Shown here piece after piece: positions 42,912-64,000 of a stretch of 64,000 nt of DNA. Each line of letters opens with the position of its first letter. The first letter of the stretch is position 1. Source of the DNA: Tethya wilhelma (lineage: Eukaryota; Porifera; Demospongiae; Tethyida; Tethyidae); the NCBI GenBank assembly GCA_964030475.1, contig CAXIPT010000006.1, forward strand, positions 2,680,234 to 2,744,233, written 5' to 3'. The notes beneath the pieces were generated by a model. It worked only from the letters and a program-made list of their open reading frames with translations. It ran no database searches and was not told where the DNA came from. Position numbers and translations under genes: made by a program.

Positions 42912-44572
42912 CTATTGCTCTTGCCTGTAGCTTTTGAAACTATTTAGCCAGTCTGTCTTCTTGTAAAAATCTTTCCCTGTAAAATCAAAAGGAGTAGAGC
43001 ACTCTAAAATGGCTGTGTCTGGAACCTGGATGAATGAACAAGATTGCAATATGCCAATATAATTGATCTACATGTTGCTTGAGCTAGCTAGTTTCATTAA
43101 CCCATAAATCTATCACCTTCTCCAGTTTGGTGTATTGGGGATGGCGGCTTTTGATGACTGGATTGTTGGAGGCTCTATTGTAGGCAATGAGGAAGGCCCA
43201 GCGTCTTCGATCACTGTTGTTCTGGTCACTGCGATGAAGGACATTAGAGTGGAAGAAGAGAGCATCACCTGGCTCCATCTCAACATTCACAAGAGGAAGA
43301 ACCTTTATAAGCATGCATAGAGAGAGAGACAGCACATAAGATAAAAATTCTTGAACTATTAGTCTAGCAACACAAAGACAAATGTATAGCTTCCCTTAAA
43401 ATAACAAGTAACTTAATCAAAAGCTCTCGTTCTAAGCTCACAATGATAGCTTACAGTTATAGTCTCACCTTCATAATTTGTTCCACTCTCTCAATATCAG
43501 CTCCAACCTGTTCTCCTACTTTGACGTGATCAATTCGACCAACCTTATGTGAACCCTTTAACACCTTTGATCAATAAGATTCAATAATGGATACGTCAAA
43601 TCATTACGTGCTCAACTGCATGGCTATAGCTGGATCCAGCTAACCTTCAAGCAGCCATTCTCCAAATCACATTTGTCAATGGCAATGAAAACTGTGCCCA
43701 TATCAGGGTAGAGACAACCATTGTTGTACCAGTAACTATGTTCAAATAATGACCACATGAACTCGAACAGACTCATTAAGTATACAATCATCCTCATACC
43801 CAGGCTCTCCCCTTCCTTTCCGTGAGTGACTCAAGGTCAAAGGAGAGAGCCTGCAGGGCTGCATAGTACAAGTCTCCTTGTTGCGGTGTATGAAGTAAAT
43901 GTCTTAGCCTAGAGACTCATGCACAGTGACAATTCATAAACGTTAAATAATTTCTACAGAAAGTATCTAGAGAGCTGCTAGTCTTAATTTTCTGAATTTA
44001 TTGATACTCTAGCCGGCCACACACAGGCCTGTAGAGCGCTGGCTCCATTGAATACAATACATTTAGCTTAGTATCTGGACCCAGCTCTCCTAAAATCTTT
44101 AAGCCTATATCTGTGACGCTACTCACCCATAGTCCTGATGCCAGACAAAGGAGCCTCCAGTGTGAGCTTCCTTCATCGTCAGCTTGGTGTGGTAATGGTA
44201 GACCTCTCCTCCTAGCAGCTTCTCCATGGTGCCTGCCACCTTCTCACATCTTCCCACCATCCCTGTGCAATCCTGTCCTGGGTGGAACCACAGAGCCATG
44301 CGACTGCTTCTTCCATGGCCATCATTCCTCGTGTAAGAGTGCTTCATAATACCATCTTCATTCTCTAAACACTCCTTCAGTTTCAATAACTCCTCAGAAG
44401 CTAAAAGAGACCTAGTATAAATAATCTGTGAGTCATATCATGTTTCTATGGGTAGACGTATTTTTCCTCGCCTTACTAAGACATAGCCATCCCTGTTGAA
44501 CTGTTCAGTCATCTCAGTGGTGACCCTCAGCGCCTGGCCTGGTGTGTTGAAGAACGGTGTCTCGATCTCCAT
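42912..44572 (-). CDS. Phytanoyl-CoA dioxygenase-like gene B, 290 aa
   Basis: Six exons parallel gene A: 44472-44572, 44127-44411, 43645-43735, 43469-43564, 43117-43302 and 42912-43025. Exon lengths 285, 91, 96 and 186 are the same as in gene A. The WHQDYG and [11 protein letters not shown] iron-site segments are identical. The last exon differs, ending in a charged tail ([16 protein letters not shown]). The exon 1 donor must be GC (GTAAG|GCGAGG) to preserve the phase; the parallel site in gene C is GT. The 5' flank shares GACCTTTCAACCAGCC with genes A and the pseudogene. Confidence 0.85.
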
Positions 44573-44899
44573 AGCATACTAGTGACATATGCTAGTGACT
44601 AGCCTAGTTCAGCTGGCTGAAGTGTTTCGATTCTCGCCGGCTCTCAATACACGTGCTATTCTAACCTTAGCTGTTAATTAATTTAATTTCTGACCTTTCA
44701 ACCAGCCCTGCCCACCTCAAGATGTACTTTGACACAAAATTAATGGTTTCACATGAAAAACCAAGCTACATGATATACATGCAGGCTCATCACCAATATT
44801 GTTTGTTTGTTTTTTATATATGAAGCACATGCATGCAATGTGTCATAGAATGATTAACTGTCACATCAAGAGTGTATATACACTCTTGGTCACATGTAT

Positions 44900-46184
44900 T
44901 CATTCCTTCTTGTAAAAATCTTTCCCTGTGAAGTCAAAAGGAGTGGGGCACTCTAAAATGGAAGTATCTGGAACCTGAATGGGATTGAACACTTGTACAA
45001 GGCTACACCTTGAGCTATCTAGTGTCATTTATTAGCCCACACATCTTGTCACTCACCTTGTACAGTTTGGTGTATTGGGGATGGTGGTGTTTGATGATTT
45101 TAAAAAGTATTGGAACAAGGCATGTCTCAATTTCGGCACATGACTACTTCATTTTTTATGCCCATGCAACTCTTGGCCGGCAGTCCAGCCTCTTAAGTTG
45201 CATGCCTGCCATGTTATGGTTTATTTCACTGCTTAGCCAACTTATTAGTAGGAATTCGAACCAATGCAAATAATATAAGCTCTGGTAATATAGTAGTACA
45301 GATCTTTGCATCTATGACACTGATGATTCATATTAGGGATCAATTTAGAATAAATCATCAAAAATGAAGTAGTCATGTGCCGAAATTGAGACATGCCTTG
45401 TTCCAATACTTTTTACCGCACTGCCCATTCCTACACTACTTATTTTTTTGAAATTTTTACTACTTGTAATATTATAATATGCACAGTATGCTATATAAAT
45501 GTAGATAGTCAATGGAGTTGGCGCACTAGATACTCTCCATAGATTTCCAGAGTGAGTGTCTTCAATTCGTACATGACTGCCCAGTTATATTTACTTTATA
45601 AGAAGGCCAAGCTATATTAATCCAATACTACACTAACAGCTGTAGCCTTGTATCCAGGCTCTCCCCTTTGACCTTGAATCACTCAGAGAAAGGAATTATA
45701 GGGATAGAGACTGGGTATGAGGCTGATTGTACTTATTGAGTGTGTAGAGTTCATGTGGTCATTTTTTAAACATATATAGTTACTGGTACAAGAATGGTTG
45801 TCTCTATACCCTGATATGGGCACAGTGTTCATCGCCATTGACAAATGCGATCTGGAGAATGGTTGCTTGAAGGTTAGTCCAGCTATACCTAGATTCTTTA
45901 CTCTTCATGCACACAGTCATAATGATTTGATGCTCTGTATGGGTTTGATCGGCATCTGTTTGTATTGATCAAAGGTGTTAAAGGGTTCACATAAGGTTGG
46001 TCGAATCGATCATGTCAAGGTAGGAGAACAGGTTGGAGCTGATGTTGAGAGAGTGGAACAAATTATGAAAGTGAGACTATAATATACTTTCAGTGGGCTA
46101 ATTATTGTAAGCTTAGAGTAAGACCTTGCTATCCTCCCTCAGCGCCTGACATGGCGTGTTGAAGAACGGTGTCTCGATCTCCAT
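44900..46184. pseudogene. Rearranged PhyH pseudogene D
   Basis: Pieces of a third paralogue are scattered in both orientations. On the minus strand are a last exon (44900-44974, shortened to end KKE), the 3' part of exon 5 (45057-45098) cut by MITE 45100-45467, and a start fragment of exon 1 (about 46137-46184). On the plus strand are exon 3 (45780-45872) with a 2-bp insertion that shifts the frame, and exon 4 (45975-46070). Exon 2 is missing. The inversion of exons 3-4, together with the MITE, frameshift and missing exon, rules out a working gene unless the assembly is wrong. Confidence 0.8.
45100..45467. mobile_element. MITE family 1, copy 3, 5'-truncated
   Basis: The right arm is complete to TACTACTTGT; the left arm starts inside the repeat at TAAAAAGTATTGG, fused to PhyH exon 5 sequence. 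Loss of the left end suggests deletion after insertion. Confidence 0.8.
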
Positions 46185-46332
46185 GGATGGCTGACATGCT
46201 TCGATTCTCAATGAGCGCGGGCACGTGCTATAAACATTAATTTATCTCTGACCTTTCAACCAGCCCTGCCCACCTCAAGAATTTCACATGAAAAAAAACA
46301 AAAAAAAAACAAGCTATATAGGGCCTAAGGCA

Positions 46333-46378
46333 CTAGTCTCGCGGGCCAGACTTCCGGACGTCTGGCCCGCAAGACTAG
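46333..46378. repeat. Strong GC-rich hairpin
   Basis: Arms CTAGTCTCGCGGGCCAGAC and GTCTGGCCCGCAAGACTAG around an 8-base loop pair almost perfectly (one mismatch). Its ends resemble those of the inverted-repeat element at 50378-50681, so it may be a minimal deletion derivative. Confidence 0.8.
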
Positions 46379-46387
46379 CTAGGCACA

Positions 46388-47030
46388 TCAGTGTTTTTTT
46401 TTATATGAAGCACATGCATGCAATGTATAATAGAATGATCGACTGTCACATTCATTGACCTTCTTGTAAAAATCTTTCCCTGTGAAGTCAAAAAAAGTAA
46501 GGCACTCTAAAATGGCTGTATCTGGAACCTGCATAGATGAGAATGAACCGTGGCAGATCAAATAACAATAGTTCTGCACTTGCACAAGACTACATCTTGG
46601 ATTATCTAGTTTCGATCATTTACTAACCCACACATCTTTTCACTCACCTTCTCCAGTTTGGTGTATTGAGGATGGTGGTGTTTGATGACTGGATTGTTGG
46701 AGGCTCTATTGTAGGCAATGAGGAAGGCCCAGCGTCTGTAATCACTGTTGTTCTGGTCACTGCGATGAAGGACNAAGTTAAAAGAGACCTAATACAATCA
46801 TTACTGTGAGTCATATCAGGCATGATTGCAATTTAAACCATAATAATTATGCTTGAACAAAGACCTGGTGTAGTATTAAACTGTAGCATACACTGGCAGT
46901 AGACTAGTCTTTGAACAAGGATGTATTTTTCACACCTAACTAAGACATAGCCATCCCTGTTGAACTGTTCAGTCATCTCAGTGGTGACCCTCAACGCCTG
47001 GCCTGGTGTGTTGAAAAACGGTGTCTCCAT
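46388..47030 (-). CDS. Phytanoyl-CoA dioxygenase-like gene C, broken at a contig join
   Basis: Present are exon 1 (46936-47030; GT donor), the first 14 bases of exon 2 (46775-46788), most of exon 5 (46648-46773) and a last exon (46388-46528) with a distinct tail ending ASYKKKH. A single N at 46774 fuses exon 2 directly to exon 5, so exons 3 and 4 and the rest of exon 2 are missing. This is probably an assembly collapse among near-identical paralogues rather than a real deletion. Sequence is closest to gene B in exon 1. Confidence 0.75.
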
Positions 47031-47346
47031 GCTCACTCGTTCGTGCCCCCAGATCTCGATCAGCCCCACCCACATCGGATGAGCACGTGCAATAAACACG
47101 TAGGCTATAGCGCTTTCCCCCTCTAATTTTTTTGTTCGACCATTATTCTTTGTTGCTGATTGTAATGTTTTGAGAAATTCTCATCAAAGAAAAATGGAAT
47201 CAAGATATATAGTAATAATAATATTAACCTTGCACAACCATAGATAATATAACAATGCTTCTGAATCCGAACATGTGACTAATTATTGTGTTAGTACACT
47301 GTACGTACTGCATGCAACACCTTCTTCGTGTGATCTCACATTAATT

Positions 47347-48452
47347 TTATTTAGAAGATATTCGGAGCTTGGCACTTTCCTTTGATTTCCTGGACCGTTT
47401 ACTTGTCACAAGGATTCCTTCACAGGTTGCCTTTTTCATCTTTGTCCATTTTTGATTCAAAGCTTTCTCATTGCGACCGGAAAATGTATATTCAGCTAGA
47501 ATCTTTTCCCAATTTCCTTCACCAAATTGTCCAACACATTTTATCAATTTCTCCTCTTCAGCCTGAGACCACTTCTTGTAAGGCTGTTTGGGCCCGAAAT
47601 GAGGGAAGCTGTAAACTGCATGTTCACTGATTGTGCCTAATACACACATAATAATATTGTTATAATACCATAAGTCCAGAAAAATTGTGTGTGTGTAAAT
47701 CAGTTTTTCACATTGCATTTTCACATTGATTATTTTCACCAAAATACACATGCATGTATGTAGAAACAGGTCGTTCATATGGTTTATGCAGTTAACTCTC
47801 ATGTATTCATTTTAGATTGGTTATGTACCTCAAAACACAAAATATAAATGAAAGCACAAAGGTGCATAAGCCTCGGTGCACCCAACTAGCATGCACAACT
47901 AAACATGTATGCGTGACCTATGACCAGCAAGGTCCACTGAGAGATGCCAGTCTAGCAAATTCTAGCGGCCTGCTGCAATTGAGGATGTACTGAGCTGTGC
48001 AGGTTAGCCTAGTTATAATATTTAAACCTCTGTTTATAAATTCATTGAATATACTTTTGACACTTGTAGTACCTGCAAATTGAATGCTCAGCTGTAGCTA
48101 GCTATCTCAGTATCTATGCCAGACAGGCATTGACACACCACTAACCTATTATGATGGATACTTTTACACAAAGTATTATCCCACTATATTCAATTTGCAA
48201 TCAATGAGTTACTTACCTGTCCAAGCAGCTAAGCCAGCCAAACTCAAGTCCTTCTAGGAGTCCATGATTCAAGCTCTACTGTTTCTAGATAACACATACT
48301 ATACACGGAAATCTCAGAACTACAGCGTTTTGCAAGATTCTACACAACAAATTTCATTACTTCGATTCATGAGCGTAAGTACCTTCCGTTTGGATCATAG
48401 AGCTGCCATTCTTTCTAGTAACAGACAGACAGACAGACACACACACACACGC

Positions 48453-48526
<74 letters not shown>

Positions 48527-51309
48527 CGACTACCGTACTCCTCTGCACGTGCTACACACGCGCTGAGGCTTAATAACAGTAAAATTGAGTGGATTCGCAG
48601 TAGCATACACGTACACACAGCGGAGGTATGAGCCGGCAAGCTTGGTAGCATTCGGTCATGCGACTGTAATACTTGATTACATCAGGAGTCATTAACCCAC
48701 CAAGGACTATGGACTCCTGATCATCTTGATAATCTTCATGCTGTGTCAGCAAAAGTGCACTTATGAAATTATTCCTCTATGGATGGGAACAGTAGTACTA
48801 CACACTATTGTTTACTTAGATACATATGATTACCTTGGAAAACACACACACACACAGTGTATGTTCCAACAAATTAGTTGCATTGCCTCAAGTGATAAGC
48901 AAGAGGGCTGTGTGTGTGTGGGTGGGGGTTCCTAGCTCTAATGACACAAACCAACCTGTTTCACTTTCAAAATCCACAGATGATTCCACTGTAGAATCTT
49001 GTAGCTCTGGGTCATGCTCTGGTGGCAACTCTGACGTTTCTACACAAACTACTTCGGGTCCATTTGCCTCTGGTATTTGCTCCATCAATTGATCTTTCAT
49101 GGATTCTTCAACACAGCCCTCATTTGTTTCCGGGAACTCTGAACTACTTTCATTGGGAATCAGTGGCTTGTGATTCGAATCTCCTTCGGCATTGGAAAGT
49201 TTAGCTGCTAGTTTCTTTGTGACAATAGACGATACGAAATTCTTGATTCTCGTACACAACCCTGCTATCGGATGCACTTCACATAGCCTGTCTAAGTTAC
49301 TGCTTCTGTGAGAGCTCCGATGCTGGTAGATCAATTCCTACACAACCCAAAATACAGCATAACAGTTGATACAAAATCATACTCTTTCAGAACAGACCAT
49401 TAACATTGTTGGTGATAGAGGCTAGGAGCACCACGTCAGGTAGTCTATTGAGCTAGACCCATTCTTTTTGCATTAACAACCCTTTCCCATGCCATGTCAG
49501 TCATAATGGAATGAAAAATTGGTGTAGCTCATAGACTATCAGCCAGATTAGGCCAGTAAAAATTTTGATAGTTTCTGAGGCTTTTACAAGAAAAATATAA
49601 TGCAAGCAGGAGGCATTCTATTTTTATTTTTAGGGGGGGTAACTGGTGTACTACGCCTAGTACTTTCTGTGTTGCACATGCTCAATAGGACACTAGAGAT
49701 GGCCTATCACGTAAAAAAATCAATTGAAAATTAAATAAGTGACATGGTAGCAAATAAACTGAAACGGGCAGGCCTGCGAAACTAATACAGGGATTCCGCA
49801 AAACAGTTAGCCAATCAACAGAGCTGAAAGTCTTTGAAGTTCCAATGAACACCACATTCACACGGAAGTACCACACCCATTTTGGCCACACCTTTTGTGG
49901 GCAAAGGATCGAGTTTCCCTATGCTCCACATGTAAAATGCAAGCAAATTTGTGACAGAAGAGCAATTCTAAAGTTTACTGCATAAAACTCGATGTACTTA
50001 CTTAACACACTCCAATAATGACATCCATGAGCAAAATTTCAAAAAAATGCTTTGAAAATTCTTCTGTGCAAAATCATTAATTTCAATGCAGAAGAAGCCA
50101 ATGAATACACACTAATCTAGCCTTATTCTGAGGGTTCTCCTTCGAAAGGCTAACACCAATCATTGAGGGACACTAAATTTGAATATAAGGCCAGTAACAA
50201 AAATATTATAGAGGGATTCTGCAAAACTATTAGCCAATTAGCGCTTAAGCCTCTGACCATACCTCTTGTGGGCAAACGATGGCAGGCTCTGAAAGCTCAA
50301 AGGGGGATCTTGAGAGAACAGGGCTAGCTAAAAATACAATGCTCTAGTCTACCTAAAAGCCTAGCTAGCTGCTTACCTAGTCTGGCTTGCCAGACTTTTC
50401 GCAATGAATGGAAGAGTCTGGTACATATCCTACCTAAGAATTGTTCAGTTTATCAAAATCTGGTAGTATAGATTTGATGTAGCGATAACCTCCTGGACAA
50501 GTTGGTTACATAATCTTTCAACAGAGACATTGGAGCGTTACATAATATTTATGTCATTCTACATTATCACTAATCAAATCTACAATTACCAGATTTCGGT
50601 AATCTGGAACAACTCTTGGGTAAGATATGTACCAGACTCTTCCAAGCGCGCACGTGTGAAGAGTCTGGCCAGCCAGACTACTACTTACCTGGGTATTTAC
50701 TTCTTGTTGAAGCTCAAGTATCACCTGCTGGCTCTCATCATCTTGTAACTCAGGGAATTCACTTACAGAGATGAATAGTTGGATTAGCAAACGGAACGTT
50801 TTCTGGTTGTGTTTGGCAAGAAGACATCTCTGCACGTTCTCCAGTATGTCTACAAGTGTGAGCATATTGAGGGTGTGGGCAGATAGATCTGATGGCTGGA
50901 GACAGCTGGAGAACCCTGGAACAAATACACAACAATACAAACTCCGATAGAGTATGAAACTACTACCACGCACACCTAGGTATAGCCAGCTACCTGTTAA
51001 CAGGTTTATCCAGAGAATTCTTGAGGAGGTAGTGGGCTTTATTTGGAGTGATGACTCTGCTCGGGGCTCTGCATCTGCTGTTGGCTTTGTCTCGTTCAAA
51101 TGTTGCTGAATTAAGTGTTGTGATATCTTCTGTATTGTGTAGTTGATAACCTCAACTGAGTTCTGCTCTTTTATCTTCGTAAGAGCGTCAAAAAACAAGT
51201 CAACTGTTGTTGTCATACATTCACAAGCCGTCATGTCGTTGAAGTCAGCCTCGCTAGGGAAGGCAATGTGTTTCTGAGATCGATGAGACACTTCATCAAG
51301 TTCATCCAT
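47347..51309 (-). CDS. TRF-like telobox Myb protein, about 404 aa
   Basis: Four exons join in consistent phase: 50994-51309, 50689-50915, 48956-49337 and 47347-47636. The C-terminal exon carries a single Myb/SANT domain, KKWSQAEEEKLIKCVGQFG then EGNWEKILAEYTFSGRN and QKWTKMKKA. This resembles the telobox of human TRF1 (YGEGNWSKILLHYKF, RWRTMKK), which binds TTAGGG repeats. The first two exons give about 180 mostly helical residues, the right size for the TRFH dimerisation domain though not recognisable by motif. An acidic linker follows. Overall length fits TRF1 (439). TERB1-like Myb proteins are the alternative. A further exon near 48600-48750 (HEDYQDDQESIVLGGLMTPD) is possible but not needed. 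MITE 50378-50681 ends beside the exon 2 donor. Confidence 0.75.
48421..48522. repeat. GACA/CA microsatellite
   Basis: Short (GACA)n then a long (CA)n run in the last intron of the TRF-like gene. Confidence 0.95.
49780..50300. repeat. Diverged direct repeats in TRF intron 2
   Basis: Two units begin GGGATTCCGCAAAACAGTTAGCCAAT (49791) and a relative at 50214, and share TTGTGGGCAAA. Both are non-coding. Confidence 0.5.
50378..50681. mobile_element. Inverted-repeat element beside TRF exon 2
   Basis: Arms: CTAGTCTGGCTTGCCAGACT with GGAAGAGTCTGGTACATATC on the left; GATATGTACCAGACTCTTCC with GAGTCTGGCCAGCCAGACTA on the right. About 304 bp, non-coding, with each terminus itself a small hairpin. The right end stops 7 bp from the splice donor of exon 2 (50688). 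Confidence 0.78.
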
Positions 51310-51791
51310 TTTCAGAATATGGTCAAATCAAATCACTACCCAACAAATTACACAAATAATTTTAAACTTCCAGTTTCAAGGCCCGTACGCACCTAGCCAA
51401 GCGCATGCGCAGTAGACGTCTACAGCAGGCCAAGCACAGTGGAGAGGGGCTGATTTATAATTTACGAGGCTAATGGCACCGACAATGCATACAACTGTCA
51501 GCTGGGAAGATACAACTCTACGAGGTGACTACGTATTATATATCATAGCTTAGATAATATCGTGGATATTATAGCTAAGCTATAATATCCAAGATAATAT
51601 ATTATCTATGCATATGGTACTAGTTTGCAACTTGATGGGACAGACGACCCATTCCTTACGATTATAATCTCTTCGTTACTCATGACTAGTTTTAGCGAAT
51701 GCGCAATTACACGGTTCCAGAGCACAGGGTGTGTATAAAACAAGCAGACTGTTTTCTTTCAGCAGTGAGAACCAAAGAAAGATTGGACAAT
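51310..51791. promoter_or_regulatory. Divergent promoter region, TRF-like / Notch-ligand-like
   Basis: 482 bp between start codons. It contains a perfect AT-rich palindrome GGATATTATAGCT-A-AGCTATAATATCC (51567-51593) and a flanking ATAATATATTAT run. A 5' UTR for the + gene probably begins near 51690. Confidence 0.5.
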
Positions 51792-52871
51792 ATGTTTCAA
51801 ACCTGCAAAAACATTTTTTTCATCTTAACTTGGGCCCTGTTGATGGTGGTAAGTTCTAGCTCAGTCTGTGCTGGTCACCATGACATTGTAAATTACTTAT
51901 ATAATTATTATCTGTTCATCTTCACATAATTATATCATCAAGTCAACAAAAGGGGACTATGTTGTACAAGTCAGACCTTATCGCTACACAAATCCTGGTC
52001 ACTATGAAATAGATGGCTATTGCTGTGAATCTTACTGGACATGGGGCTGCACTAATGAGTGTGATAACCGTTTTGCATTCTGTCTTCGTCCCGATGGCAC
52101 TTCACGTGATGACGATGCGCACAACTGTCCACTGGGAAGATACAACACTGGACACTTAGGTGGAGATGACTATAACTTCTCAACACCAAATATTGCCAGT
52201 GGTATTCCTAATCCTATGTCTTTCTCAAACAGTAGAAACTGGCCTGTAAGCAATACAGTAAATTATCTCAGTTCTCTATACTACTGATTAGTAAATTTTG
52301 CTTGTTGTTTCAGTATACTGCTATGGTCCGGCATTGGTACGTAACTTATTTTCAATTGACCACTCATGTCATGCACACAGGGTACTGTTCAACTCTTGGT
52401 TACTGTATTTGATGAAGATGGCAGCAGTGATGATGAAGTTGACCAAATTTACATCAACCTCAGTCGCAGTCCTGGCTCTGGCTGGTCAACTAAAGCTTGG
52501 TTTGGAGGTAGAGGCTATGGTGACATACAACTCACATATCAAGTATATTGTGCTTCATATTACTATGGAAGCAGCTGCCAAACTTATTGCTATCCTCGTG
52601 ACGATTATCTTGGTCACTACACTTGTGGGAGCAGCGGAGAAAAAGTGTGTCACACTGGATGGAGTGGTTCCAATTGTCTCTCATGTGCCACCTACTATTA
52701 TGGCACCAACTGTAATGTGTATTGTTGGCCACGCAATGATGCAAATGGCCATTACACTTGTAACAGCAATGGAGGAAAAGTGTGTCGTACTGGATGGACT
52801 GGCACCAGTACCAACTGTATAACTTGTGCTCAGTACTACTATGGTGATGACTGTGATACTTATTGTAGGCC
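51792..52871 (+). CDS. Delta/Jagged-like ligand, 5' end (first copy)
   Basis: Exons 51792-51848 (signal peptide MFQTCKNIFFILTWALLMV), 51943-52245, a 27-bp micro-exon 52314-52340, and 52381-52871, all in phase 0. Exon 2 carries the N-terminal Notch-ligand (MNNL/C2-like) domain: GYCCESYWTWGC, ECDNRFAFCLRP, CPLGRY. The micro-exon (YTAMVRHWY) and next exon finish it and start the DSL domains (VYCASYYYGSSC, PRDDYLGHYTC). The coding frame runs into a single N at 52872, after which exon 2 starts again. So this is the head of one gene copy, whose tail is not assembled, or a second haplotype of the gene at 52873. Confidence 0.82.
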
Positions 52872-52872
52872 N

Positions 52873-64000
<11,128 letters not shown>

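Noticed and set aside
48600..48752. Extra exon of the TRF-like gene
   Set aside because: The peptide looks coding, but no donor in the right phase is clear and the four main exons already join in frame. Left as a possibility only.

Overview
This window reads as compact nuclear DNA of an early-branching animal, most likely a demosponge such as Amphimedon queenslandica (inference, not proven). The evidence is short GT-AG introns, AT-rich spacers full of CA/TG and GA microsatellites, many short inverted-repeat elements (MITEs), three long N gaps and seven isolated single Ns that look like contig joins. The genes are animal genes: a Notch-ligand-like protein, PIG-O, RSL24D1, CCDC124, a neugrin-like protein, a TRF-type telomere protein, WAP-domain and GT92 proteins, and a cyclooxygenase fragment.

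Layout. 0-8 kb is gene-poor: one exon of an unrecognised minus-strand gene, the 5' end of a secreted beta-helix-type protein cut at a single N, one orphan exon and three MITE families. 8.8-10.7 kb (-) is a five-exon secreted protein with four WAP-like domains. 13.7-14.8 kb (-) is an intronless PDIK1L/STK35-like kinase. 16.3-18.1 kb (-) holds two exons that match the EGF and membrane-binding exons of prostaglandin G/H synthase, with no catalytic exons in the window. 22.5-23.3 kb (-) is an intronless secreted cysteine-rich protein with five four-cysteine modules. 25.0-25.3 kb (-) is a C18orf32/UPF0729-like micro-gene with an in-frame TGA at a conserved cysteine codon. 25.7-27.3 kb is a head-to-head pair, CCDC124 (-) and neugrin-like (+). 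28.6-32.6 kb is a tandem pair of GT92 glycosyltransferases. 33.4-41.1 kb is another head-to-head pair, PIG-O (-) and RSL24D1 (+). 41.3-47.0 kb (-) is a cluster of phytanoyl-CoA-dioxygenase-like genes: two intact, one rearranged pseudogene and one broken by a contig join. 47.3-51.3 kb (-) is a TRF-like telobox Myb gene, divergent from the last gene.

The standout is 51.8-64.0 kb (+): a Delta/Jagged-like protein. An N-terminal Notch-ligand domain is followed by nine tandem DSL domains in one 1.53-kb exon, where known Notch ligands carry one. About thirty EGF repeats follow, mostly one per 117-bp phase-0 exon and amplified by tandem duplication of a ~1.95-kb multi-exon block. A probable cytoplasmic tail with tyrosine motifs follows a gap that may hide the membrane segment. 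Its 5' end is present twice around a single N, so it is either two haplotypes or two tandem paralogues.

Most remaining sequence is non-coding: MITEs (one hAT-like with target-site duplications), microsatellites, a ~48-bp minisatellite and dispersed short palindromic repeats. No CRISPR arrays, operons, rRNA or convincing tRNA genes were seen. Exon boundaries were placed by eye from splice sites, reading frame and phase continuity; family names come from recognised motifs, not database searches.
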